Part shown: positions 33,938 through 45,400 of the stretch, piece by piece | Layout: every line of letters starts with the position of its first letter | Position numbering within the stretch: the first letter of the stretch is position 1 | Assembly: GCF_000471905.2 (NCBI RefSeq) | Contig: NW_006499705.1 | Span: 5,915,312-5,979,311, forward strand | Reading direction: 5' to 3' | Length of the DNA stretch: 64,000 nucleotides | DNA from: Amborella trichopoda | Taxonomy: Eukaryota > Streptophyta > Magnoliopsida > Amborellales > Amborellaceae | Program-made: the position numbers and the translations under genes | The notes under the pieces: model-generated | What the model saw: the letters and a program-made list of their open reading frames with translations, nothing else | Told to the model about the DNA's origin: nothing | Database searches by the model: none

Positions 33938-34384
33938 ATAGAAAGTTTATATAGAGCCAAAGCTATAAACAATCAAATTAGTGCCTATCTCAAAATTTTC
34001 ACCAGAAGATGTTGTTTTGATACCCAAATATCTTCAAATTGATCACCTTGACATCAAGATGCATGGGTTGTTTTGATACCCAAATATCTTCAAATTGATC
34101 ACCTTGACATCAAGATGCATGGATATGAGAACAAATAAATAAATAAATTCAAATTTGGGAAATACTACATCTTGTAACGCATGTTTTGACCATCAATTTT
34201 CAAGATTTCATAGATCTACTCGATCTACACTATTTTTTAGGCTTTAAATTTTATAATTAATTATGAAAATATATTTTAAGGCTATTACAAAGATTTCCAG
34301 TATTATAACCATATTTCTCGCTATTATTTGAAGGTAGGCTTTACTTTGATTGTTTAGAACCTCGGCTCTATACAAACCGCACGC
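33938..34384. mobile_element. Family B MITE with a perfect 9-bp target duplication
   Basis: Flanked by TTTAAAAAA at 33929-33937 and 34385-34393. The left end has AGAGCCAAAGCTATAAACAA TC; the right end has TTGATTGTTTAGAACCTCGG then CTCTATACAAACCGCACGC, its inverted partner. Inside, about 57 bp containing GATACCCAAATATCTTCAAA is tandemly duplicated (about 34007-34122). Confidence 0.88.
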
Positions 34385-34455
34385 TTTAAAAAACTCATAA
34401 TTTTTTATCTGAAAATTATTATCATACGATGATCTGAAAATTATCACTTAAATGT

Positions 34456-34730
34456 AGGGGTGGCAACAGGCCAGCCAGACCCGAACCCGAACCTAATTGG
34501 ACCCCATAAAAAGAAAAAAAAAGATTTACATATTTAATTATATTTAACAGTATTTTATATATTGCGACACAAAAAATATTACCGGTCCTTAATAGTGTTC
34601 GGGTCCAAATATGGGTCCAATATTTGGCCCCGAACACAACCCACCGAGTCCAAGTTTTTGACCCATATCTAAAGGCGGATCTGGTCTACCCCTTGAGTCC
34701 CGGGTCGAATCCAGGTCCATTGCCACCCCT
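34456..34730. mobile_element. Family C element
   Basis: It starts AGGGGTGGCAACAGG and ends CCATTGCCACCCCT. The arms are rich in GACCCGAACCC and GGGTCC words, with an AT-rich middle. Confidence 0.75.
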
Positions 34731-35064
34731 AAAATGTTATACCTTTCCCATCACCATCCAAGCCTTGATGATTACTAAGAGTACATATTCCATTTGGTCA
34801 TGAGAACTACAATATGACTTACTAGACTTCATTTTTTATAATTTTAAAAATTATTAGTTGTTACTAAAAATCACTTAAATTGTCAAACAACACTGCAGTT
34901 AAAGGAGGTGAAATCATCACATTGGAAAAAGTTAAGTTTCATTTACTTATGTACTTCTTTAAAAGAAAAAAGTTAAAAAGTAATGAAAACACTTCTATTT
35001 AATAAAATCATAAACAAGCAAGGGTGTTTTAATTATGGAATTGTCTACAAGTCGACCGTTTATC

Positions 35065-35445
35065 GTTTGGGTGCGGTTTGATTGAACAATCAAATTAGAG
35101 CATACCTTCAAATAGTGTCGATAAATGTTGTTTTAATATTGAACATCTTTGTGGTAGCCTTACAATATATTTTTATCTTTATTTATAAAGTTTAAAGCTT
35201 TAAAAATAGTGTATATCGCTAGATCTATGAAAACTTGAAAATCTTGAAAATTGACTGTCAAAAAATATGTTACAAAATACACTATTTCTAAAATCTGAAA
35301 TCCATTTTTTTCTTATGTAAATGCATCTTGATGTCGAGGTGATCAATTTGAAGATATTTGGGCATCAAAATAATGTCTTCTGATGAAAATTTTGATGTAG
35401 GCTCCGATTGATTGTTTAGAGCCTTGGCTCTATACAAACTTTTAT
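35065..35445. mobile_element. Family B element
   Basis: The left end is GGGTGCGGTTTGATTGAACA then ATCAAATTAG. The right end is GATTGATTGTTTAGAGCCTT then GGCTCTATACAAAC. The interior matches the copy at 33938-34384. Confidence 0.75.
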
Positions 35446-35645
35446 CTTTATGCTTTGTACAAGGAGGTCACAAATCATTTCCACTCATTAAATATCAAAT
35501 TGGATGGTATCGAGTGAGTCACAAAGTCTGAATTTTTTTTTTTGAACTTTATGTCTATTCAATGACACTCTTACAACCACTCATTCCGAAATTTAAGGGA
35601 CAATAATGATTGTGACATTTATGTATAAAAGATAAATAGCCCCAA
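35446..35645. mobile_element. Family A element abutting family B
   Basis: The left end reads TTTGTACAAGGAGGTCACAA and the right end reads TTGTGACATTTATGTATAAA then AGATAAATAG. The outer GTATAC tips are worn. It lies directly next to a family B right end, suggesting one inserted beside or into the other. Confidence 0.55.
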
Positions 35646-36108
35646 AGCCAAATTGTGCGAATACACATTTTGGTCCAAAATTAGTAAAACAAGACAGATT
35701 TATAAAACTTTCATGTTACCGGCTCTGAACAACTGGGAGTACAATTATTATTTGCTTAGTCCTTGATTCAAGATCTAGATGATAATCCCCATCATTATCT
35801 AGACTTAATAACAAATAGCCAAGATTTAATAAAAGTAATGTTTTGTTAATTGTGGACAAGAGGATAAAAACATCATTTTTCTGTAAAATATTTTAAATGA
35901 TATTGACATCTCTTATGCTATGAGCATGGTTGATGTCAGGCCTTAGGAAGTTGTTTTTGAGTCTGGTGAAGCAATGAGTGATCCATTGCATATTGGTTTG
36001 ATAGCTTGGCTTGCCGTTTTCTGAATAAATTAGGCTCTGGAAAACAGGGAGCCTAAGGGGGGCCTGAAAACTGAAACTTTTATTTGAATTCCCCACACTT
36101 AAATAGGT
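35646..36108. other. Intergenic sequence, nothing recognised
   Basis: AT-rich sequence with no convincing frame. An 86-codon minus frame (35893-36153) has no known domain. Confidence 0.5.
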
Positions 36109-36335
36109 AGGGGTGGCAATGGACCTGGACCCAACCTGGGACCCGACATTCAAACTTAGTATGGGTCCGGGTTCATGTGGACTTGATCCGAATAGTATTA
36201 TTATATTTAATAATATTTAATAAATATAATTATATATTTTTAATTAACATATTTAAATAATACGTATATATATATTTTTTTATTTTTTTATTTGGTCAGG
36301 TCCGGGTCCGGCCGGACCCGACCAATTGCCAACCT
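36109..36335. mobile_element. Family C element
   Basis: It starts AGGGGTGGCAATGGACC and ends GACCAATTGCCAACCT, with an AT-rich middle. Confidence 0.65.
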
Positions 36336-36770
36336 AAAATCAGGCTTTTATTTTCCCCTTATTTTTCCTCTTTTTTATTTATAATATCCAAATCCTACCC
36401 ATCTCCAATAAATAAATCAACCCCTCCTTTTATATTGGCCATGCCGTCAATTTAATATTTCCAAAATCCAATCTTTTTCCACATATCAAACATTATCCAT
36501 TTGAATTGAACACAAAACGATAAAACAATTGTTTGTCATCTTCTTTGTTTTGTTCTTTGGAAGAAGGTGGACCTCCACCCAGGCTTGGTCTAGGAGATCA
36601 AAGAGAATGGTGGGTGGAGAGGGTACATAAAGAGTCATTTGTCCTCTTTCATCCATCCAACCGATCCTCTAAGATTAAGGGTGCAGATTGAGCCCCAATT
36701 TAACTTATATCGACATACTTGTGATATAACAATTCATCGTTTGTTTCGTAGGGAATTTCTTTCGAATAAT

Positions 36771-36925
36771 AGGGGTGGCAATAGGCCAGGTTGTCCAGCC
36801 TAGGTCCTAAAAAACTAGGCTTCGGCTACAAAATATAGCTCAAGGGCCGGGTCACTATAGCCCAAGGGCTAAGACTAGCCCTATGGGGACAAGACCTAGG
36901 GTTGCCCCGGTCCGTTGACAACCCT
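36771..36925. mobile_element. Short family C-like element
   Basis: It starts AGGGGTGGCAATAGGCC and ends CCGGTCCGTTGACAACCCT. The interior has GGGCCGGGTC and AGCCCAAGGGCT. It is similar in style to a fragment near 6530-6670 in the polygalacturonase intron. Confidence 0.55.
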
Positions 36926-37870
36926 ATCCAAGAAAGATGGCAAATCCCCTTTCCATTTTTGGTAAATAGGAAAGTGGGATTTATGTGAAAATGCATTATG
37001 TAAAGCGCTTCATCAACGCCATTTGGGACAAAGTTATAAGATGTGGCAAAATTTTATACTAGCTGCCTACCAAACACAATTCACTTTTTTTATCCGATTT
37101 AAGATGAGTTAAGAGAAAATTTTAAAGTCTTCATCTGTATTTGACCAACTTAATAAATTATGAGTGTTTTGGTCAATTTTTTTTAAAGAAGTCTTTAATC
37201 TAAAACTAGATGCATTGTTAAGTCCATAACTGCTTATCTGGTTGAGATGAATAGTTTCCAGCACTACTCTCAAGATCATATTAGGCATCAAATTGGTGAT
37301 GGGCCTAGTTCAGAAAAAATTGGTTGATTGCTAATCAAAGAAAATTTAAAATAATAGTTTAGAATGTAAAACATATTAAAAAATACCAAACTTTATTCAA
37401 CTGGTCGAACTAGTCAAAATCATGTACCAGTTAAACATTAATTTTGATTATTTTTTGACGAAACTTTAAGCAGACCAGCTAAGACATCAGTCAATGTCCA
37501 ACTGGTTGATCCGCCTTGTTCTTGATAATTATGGCAATTAACTTATCTCTCGTATATGGATTCATCTCCACCGCCGGACTCCAAAACCAATAACGCGATG
37601 CAAGAAATTGTATAATTATAAAGATCAGCTTGTCCTATGTCTTTCCCAGTTTGATTCAAAGGCGAAGTTTAATAGAAAATATGTCAAACCAATATTTGAC
37701 TCATTTTACCGGTCAAATCTACGAAAGGATGCCAACTAAACAAGATACTTTTACTATCTTTTTTTATTTTTAAAAATTCCAATTTGATTAACTCAATAGC
37801 TTAGGTTTTTATGCTCCTAACTTATTCGATAGCCAGATATTAGAAACATCGGTAAGATGTGTATAATTTG
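36926..37870. other. Intergenic sequence, nothing recognised
   Basis: AT-rich. A 60-codon minus frame (37109-37291) is not convincing. No repeat ends were seen. Confidence 0.5.
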
Positions 37871-37871
37871 G

Positions 37872-38565
37872 GTGCAGTTGGCATACGGATGCATCCGTAG
37901 CTCTAGAGATAAGATACACCTTCAAATTTTTATCATGGTATATAATTTTGATGNNNNNNNNNNNNNNNNNNNNNNNNNNNNNNNNNNNNNNNNNNNNNNN
38001 NNNNNNNNNNNNNNNNNNNNNNNNNNNNNNNNNNNNNNNNNNNNNNNNNNNNNNNNNNNNNNNNNNNNNNNNNNNNNNNNNNNNNNNNNNNNNNNNNNNN
38101 NNNNNNNNNNNNNNNNNNNNNNNNNNNNNNNNNNNNNNNNNNNNNNNNNNNNNNNNNNNNNNNNNNNNNNNNNNNNNNNNNNNNNNNNNNNNNNNNNNNN
38201 NNNNNNNNNNNNNNNNNNNNNNNNNNNNNNNNNNNNNNNNNNNNNNNNNNNNNNNNNNNNNNNNNNNNNNNNNNNNNNNNNNNNNNNNNNNNNNNNNNNN
38301 NNNNNNNNNNNNNNNNNNNNNNNNNNNNNNNNNNNNNNNNNNNNNNNNNNNNNNNNNNNNNNNNNNNNNNNNNNNNNNNNNNNNNNNNAATTAAAATCAA
38401 ATAAATCTATAAACATATAAAAATCTTAAAAATAGACGGTATAAATAATATGTTGTAAAATGTAATATTTCTGACTTAACGTTAAAGCATCCGATGGATT
38501 TTAAAAAATGAATGACCTTCCAAGATGATATCTCCGATGGAATTGCAACTTTGTATAAACTTTTT
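37872..38565. mobile_element. Family B element containing an assembly gap
   Basis: The left end (GGGTGCAGTTGGCATACGG, then ACACCTTCAAATTTTTATCA) and the right part (AATTAAAATCAAATAAATCT, then GGAATTGCAACTTTGTATAA) belong to family B. The missing middle is the N run. In other copies these two parts are only about 60-100 bp apart, so the true gap may differ from 435. Confidence 0.65.
37954..38388. other. Assembly gap (435 N)
   Basis: All 435 bases are N. Nothing can be said about their content. Confidence 1.
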
Positions 38566-38589
38566 CCGTATAATTTTCCCAGCAAATTA

Positions 38590-39452
38590 TATATTCCGTT
38601 TTGATGGGCCCCACTGAAGTGTGGCATTCAGGCTTGCGTGTGGCTGTTCTCCTCCATGCGCTAATTCTCTCTCGTAAATTTCCCTCTCTCCCTCTCTATG
38701 TATATCTAAATTCTCACTCTCTCTCTCTCTCTAAATTTCCCTCTCATAAGTTTCCCTCTCATTCTCTCTCTAAATTGCCCTCTAATAAAAATATAAAATG
38801 ATCGCTCCTTCTAAATTCTCTCTCTAAAATCAACGAGCTAAGTCTCAAATTTTAATCTCTATCTAAATAAATTCTTACAATTGTCGTTCACACACGCACT
38901 CTCTCTCTAAAATGATCTCTGGTTAGAACCTCTCTATAAGGGACGAAAAGAGCCTTCCTTCTCATTGATCTCAAAGCGGTGCTTTCATGGCTTCCAAGTT
39001 TCAGAAGTGACCACCACTGAGCTTATGTGAGTGGTTTGATGCCCTATAATACTGGACTACTGTCTTTATTACTCTGAGATATCGAAACAGTTGTTTCATA
39101 GATTTTATGCCCTAGAAATCATTGTATTCCATAAGGATCAGAACTCCTCGAATTTTTAGTGCTCGGTACCTTCCCGATTCGGGAAAATTTATCTCCAGTT
39201 TTGTTGGTCCAAATCGCAAGAAATAGCCATTTGAAGGATCGATGTATACTGAAACTTGATCGATCATCTGATTTGATAACGTTTTCTCAATCTGAGCCCT
39301 AATTTTGAAGGAGTTTTCTGTATAATAACGATCATTAATCTCAAGATTCTCAACTATGGCATTGGAAGCCTGAAACCCATTGATAGCTGGATCTTCTCAT
39401 ATCCTTCTTCTCCACTTAAATTCAGAAGAAAAAGGTTTTATTGATCACGAAA
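38590..39452 (+). promoter_or_regulatory. ALDH7B promoter and CT-rich leader region
   Basis: CT-rich stretches with repeated TAAATTTCCCTCTC-type words run from 38640 to 38960, about 500-800 bp before the ATG. The remainder to 39452 is unrepeated and may hold the transcription start and leader. No TATA box was assigned with confidence. Confidence 0.4.
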
Positions 39453-42400
39453 ATGGGATCAAGCACTGGAAAGAGAGAGTACCAGTTTCTAAAGGAGCTG
39501 GGTCTGGGCTCTCGCAATTTTGGTTGTTTTGCTAATGGTGTGTGGAAAGGGAATGGACCCACTGTCACTTCTTTAAATCCTGCAAATAATCAGGTGCAGT
39601 TTAATTTATTAATCTATTTTGATTTATTGTTGATGGAAATTATTGTATCATGAATATGTAATTGATTGATCAGAATCATTAACATATATTGGTTGGATTA
39701 GTATTTTTATATCTTTTATATAGGGAAAATTAGCTAAGTTGTATCCTGGATATAGATATCGTGGATGTATTTGGATGTAGAGGTTTTAATTAATGTATTC
39801 TTGTGAGGAGATAGCAATATATCTGAATTTTTTAATGAATTTATTGAAAATTATCACAATGAGATAACTCTATTTCTGAAATTAATTTCCAGAATCTAAT
39901 TAATTGCCCAGTGTTGATTAGTGATCTGCTGAAAAAACCAATGTAAACAGGCTGATAGCCCATTGTTTGCATTAAGGGAAAGGTTACTATAGTCCAAAGT
40001 TACGGCGTAATCATCGTTCAATGTAACGATGGACCGTGGTAGAGATTTTGAGTGGAGCCCACCATTTTGGTTTGTGTCGTCCCACTCTTTATCTCTGTTA
40101 CCATCACCGTTCATTCGACAGTAATGACTCTAATGGACCATGGTTCTCCAGTGTTCATTGGACTGCAGTCTCCCTTGTATTAATGTCGAATCACTGTTTT
40201 TTCCTCAATAAAAAAAAAAAAATGTTGAATCACTGCTAACATACATGGGCAAGCTTAAATTCCTGGTAAATGAAGTCAAGGAATGCTTGTAAATGAGAAG
40301 TCGTGCCCCTGATTTTGAATTAATCATTTTGTAAAATCACAATTCAAAGCAGTATTACTAAAATTTTGTAACCTGCTCATATTATCTGCTGTGTATTCCA
40401 CAAAAAGAAGGAAAGGATATTTTTATTTGTTTTGATGAAAGAATGACAGGAAATCTTCAATCTTATATTCTCAAAATGTTCAATTAGATGCAATTACATG
40501 GCCTATGTTGACTTAAAAAATATGCATCACATTCAAGTTGATTGTCAAGTGCTTGCCAAGTTACACTCCATTATTTTTTCTTTATGTTTGGTTTCAATAT
40601 AAAAAGAAATAAGCTAACCTGTTTCATTCTACCTTTGTGATCTCGGAGGACTTCCAGAGATGGATGAGTTGTTAAGTTTCTCCAGTTGATTAGCATTGTT
40701 TTAGGTGTTTGTTTGATATCCTTGTCAACATACTGTAAAGAGCAAGGTGTATATGGTTGGTGTAAAAATATTCGGAATTTTCCTTAATGAAAAATTACAA
40801 CATCTATAGAGATGATCCTTCTGGAGTTCTTTCTTGTATAATGCTTTTGGCGATAGCTAAACAAAGTTATGTTTGAGTAGTGCTTCTTGTTTACATTGTT
40901 CTGTTGACTTACAGTTTTTATTCTTTTCTCTGAGTAAAATCTGAGTATAAATGACCATTTAATGCATCATATGTAACTTCTTGCTTTCTTTTGTTCTCAG
41001 GCCATAGCTGAGGTAGTGGAAGCTTCCACCCAGGATTACGAGGATGGCATGACTGCTTGTGTTGAAGCTGCAAAAATTTGGATGCAAGTAAGCTGTTATT
41101 GGGTTATGCAGATGAAATTTATGTTTACTTGCTCCTTATTGATTGAATGTGTTTATGAAGGTTTTTTATCTGCTAACAGTATTATTTTGTAATTTTGCCT
41201 TGGAATTGACCATGAGTATGGCACTATGGGTGGATCGGGAGCTTGCTGCATTGATTAGCTTAGTTAGAAATTGACTTCATATTTCTAATGTACATTTGTG
41301 AAATTATTTATGTTCATGTCGTTCCCGCCTTTTGGAATTGATGAAAGTCCTTGTTAGTTCAATTCTTTTACGTCACAAACATATTGTTTTTTTTTCCTTT
41401 TTTCATTTTTTCCATTGGTTAATTGATCTCTCAATCCTGTAAATGTTGCTTATGCCAATACAGTGGTTCCAACTTTGTTTTCTAGTACCTCTTATATTTT
41501 TATGTTTACAGTGTAGTTTTCATTGTTTATTGTGTAGTCATTATTTTGATAATGTCTCAATTGCTATCTGACATGAAGTGACTGTTTGTCAGTTGTTCGG
41601 CATATTTAAGTATTCTCTCTTCTACTTGCTGTTTTAATTTGTGATAACATCTTTGTTCCCCTCTTATTATCTTGGATGCCCATACTACTCTCTGTATAAT
41701 TTCCATTTCATTATGGGGGGCTATGCTATAGTAAGGTCATGTTGGGGCCCTTTTCTAGGTAATTATTCTAATGTGTTGCAGTTTCTGTAGTTCAAAACCT
41801 AGCATTGTTTTGTTGGCCCTGTATTATTAACCTGTTTCTTCCCAGAACATCGCATCCTAAAAAAATTAAAGGCTCTGGTAATAACTTCTTCTGTGTGTTT
41901 AACTGCTTCTAAGAAACTTTCTAGATGTTGCACCATATGCGGTGTGGAATCTTTTATATTGGAAATTGTAATTAAGTCCTCATTTATACTTATTTCTTTT
42001 ATATGTTTCTTGATTGTTATTTTCTGATGTGCTAGAGTTGTATTATGTCTGATGCTTAGAGTGATAAAAAAGTTTATCTTTGGATGTGATTATTATTATT
42101 ATTGTTATTGTTTTTACTCATTCCACTTTCAGATTAGAAATACTCAAGAGCGATTGACACTTCTGTTGTATAATTACTTTTCTTTAGATTCCTGCACCGA
42201 AGAGGGGTGAGGTTGTTAGGCAGATAGGTGAAGCCCTGCGCTGTAAATTGCAGCAGCTTGGGCGGCTTGTATCACTTGAGATGGGAAAGATACTTCCTGA
42301 AGGGATTGGGGAGGTTCAGGTAAGGTTCCTTATCTTCTATGACCTGTTATGTTTTGGGATTCCTATTTATAAGACCCTTTGTTATTCAATTGCACCATCT

Positions 42401-45400
42401 TTTTGGACAAAGAAACCTAAACATATAACAATCATTTAGTTAATAAATTGGTTATTGGATTCCTGTATAGGACTTCTGCTGTTCAACTACGACATCTTTT
42501 TGGAAGAGGAAACTTAACATATTACTAAATGAATTTCCTAAATAAATTGTTTCTTCATAATACAACCATGCCATCATAATTGGACAAAGAAAAGTTAGCA
42601 TGGGGCAATCTTCCAGTTAAGAAACTCTTATTGGAGTGTTGCTATCATTTCAGGAAACATTTTGGGCAAAAATATAAACGCCTATAAAAATTCTGACACC
42701 ACTCAATTGAAATGCTTACCCACATGCTTTTGGGGTACCAGGCTTCTCCTAAATGAAAAAGAGGCCTAAGTACCAGACTTGAACAGATAAGCTTTCATTA
42801 TTGGCCCCCTTTCCAGGGGTCATTTGCAGCTCCCAAGCATTCCATCCCTCATTACTCCTACATTGCTATTCTGTTTTTTGATCGTTATCCTGCTTTGTTT
42901 ATTTCTAATGATATAATACCATTATGAATTTGATTTTCAGGCAAAACTTAGAAGAGTAGGCCTCAAAACAATAAGAATTCAAGTGTCTTAAGTTCTTTTT
43001 CTAATATCTATTATCGACTTGGAAAGTTTTGAGGGTTATGCTAACATATTGAAATATAAAGAGAGAAAGGCTAACCTTTTCTTTGCTGCTTCATTTTTAT
43101 TATGGTCTTCTTTTTATGTGGAACCATTGTTCATGTTGTTCTTGGTTGAAACATTTATCTTGAATGATTAGTATATAAACATGTGGCTGCTTTCTTCTAC
43201 TTGTTGACATGTGAATTCTGCAGGAAATTATTGACATGTGTGATTATGCTGTTGGATTAAGTCGACAGTTGAATGGATCAGTAATACCCTCAGAACGTGA
43301 GTACAAACATTATTCTCAACATTTTTATGGTGTTAGTTTCTTGCATTCTGTTTCCAGTTCATTTTGTTTTCTTTTGATGTCCATCTCATGCAGATATTAT
43401 AGTCCAATTGGAAACCCTGTCATCTGTATATTGTTTTCACATTTGAAGCATCTTAGTGATGGTTTGAAGTTTCTAGTTCATTAAGTGCTTATATATTTTT
43501 GTTTTTATTTGTTTTTGATCTGCCTGAGGTTGATCAGTCGCAAAGCACATCTTTGGGCTCCAATGTTTTTTGTTTGAGGTCCTTTGAGGAGGTTCTTCCC
43601 ATTTTAGAGGCAGTACTATGCCATCACATGGAATTTGTTTTCTGAATCATACTATGTATCATGTGAAAAATAGTCCTCTGATCCTTCTCTGCCGTTACTG
43701 AATAAGTTTCTTATAGGTTCTATTGTCATGCCAAGCATGCTGGAATTTTTATTTCTTTTGATTGTTTGTAGATCCTTAAAGAGCATTGTTTTCTGAACTC
43801 TAGAAAAGCAACTAATTTGGAAATTATGTAAATCATGGGTATCAATAGCTATATATCTTATGTTTCATTCTTAGACATGCTTTCTAGTCACAAACCTTCT
43901 TATGGCATATCTACTCTATGAACTCATTATTTTGAAAGTTATGGCTTATGGGATTTTTAATTTTAACAGGTCCAAACCATATGATGCTGGAGGTAAGAAA
44001 GCTGTTCATTAAAGATCAATTTGTAACTTTATTTTAGCTTTTTTGGAGTAAGGGGCTACTTATGCAACATTATGTATACACGGTCGCAGGTTTGGAATCC
44101 CCTAGGAATTGTTGGTGTCATTACAGCTTTCAACTTTCCATGTGCTGTTCTCGGTAAGCATTGAATTATCATATGAGTGAGCATATGCTGCTTCGCTCAT
44201 TTTGCATTAATAAAATTTCTTGATACATGGCATTGAGTTTCTAAATTTAAGTCATTTAATTGCTCAATTTTGTTGTACCTAGATTATTGTTCATTCCAGA
44301 ATTTATTTGTAGTTTTCTTAAGATCCTAAGATTTGGGATACGATTCTTTTCAATAATTTAGAACTTATGTGGTTTGTGTCCCAATTTTCTCCCACCTTTT
44401 ACCAGTGATATTATTTTGACATACTCCTCTACATTTTGATGCTTTAGGATGGAATGCATGCATTGCTCTAGTCTGCGGCAATTGTGTTGTTTGGTAAGTT
44501 CGGAGATTCTTGAGCCTTATCCGACTTTTTAGGATTTGCAATATCGAATTTAATGCCATTGTTACCATTGTAATATCTGTTCTTTGTCTAATGTGAAATA
44601 GGAAACAATTAATATATAAATTCCATAACCAGCGGGTATATTCTTGATATTTAATTATTATAATTGGTTTTGGTTTAGTAATAAAATTTAAATTTTTAAA
44701 AATATGCAAAGTCCAATACTTGTTTCTTTGCATTTCTGTATGCCCTGGCATGATTAGTGCAGCCGCTTGCTTTATAGTAAAATCTCCAAGTAAGAATTTT
44801 GAATCAAAATTTATTTCCTCCCATTCAACTTGTCATTCATTTAGTTATGTAATCTAATGAATTCTTGATGAACTATAATTAAACATGCTGATGATATAGT
44901 TTTTGCAAATATATCGGCTTAGGAAAACATACTATATGGGATATATTTTATTTAATCTATTGACTTAGTCATATAGGGAAATCATCCAAAGAAGTTAATC
45001 GACTTCTCTCACTACCTTATATTGGCAGGAAGGGTGCTCCAACAACTCCATTGATCACAATAGCGATGACTAAAATTGTTGCAGATGTCCTGGAGAAGAA
45101 CAATTTACCTGGTGGTATTTTCACTTCCTTCTGTGGTGGTGCTGAAATTGGCCAGCAAATTTCTCAAGATACACGTATACCTCTTGTATCATTCACTGGA
45201 AGCTCTAAGGTGTTGGCTTCTTTCTATTTTATACTTACTCTCATGAATATGATTTTTTTTTTTTGTTATTATTTATAGGGAAATTTATCAATTACCCGTG
45301 AGAGATGAACAAATTAACACCTTGATATCTTTTGATTTAATTTCAAAATACCTAATAAAATAAACACCATCTTGAGTTGGAATCGTTGCAAATAGGTTAG

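Noticed and set aside
37857-38420. Long open frames across the N run
   Set aside because: They consist almost wholly of unknown bases.
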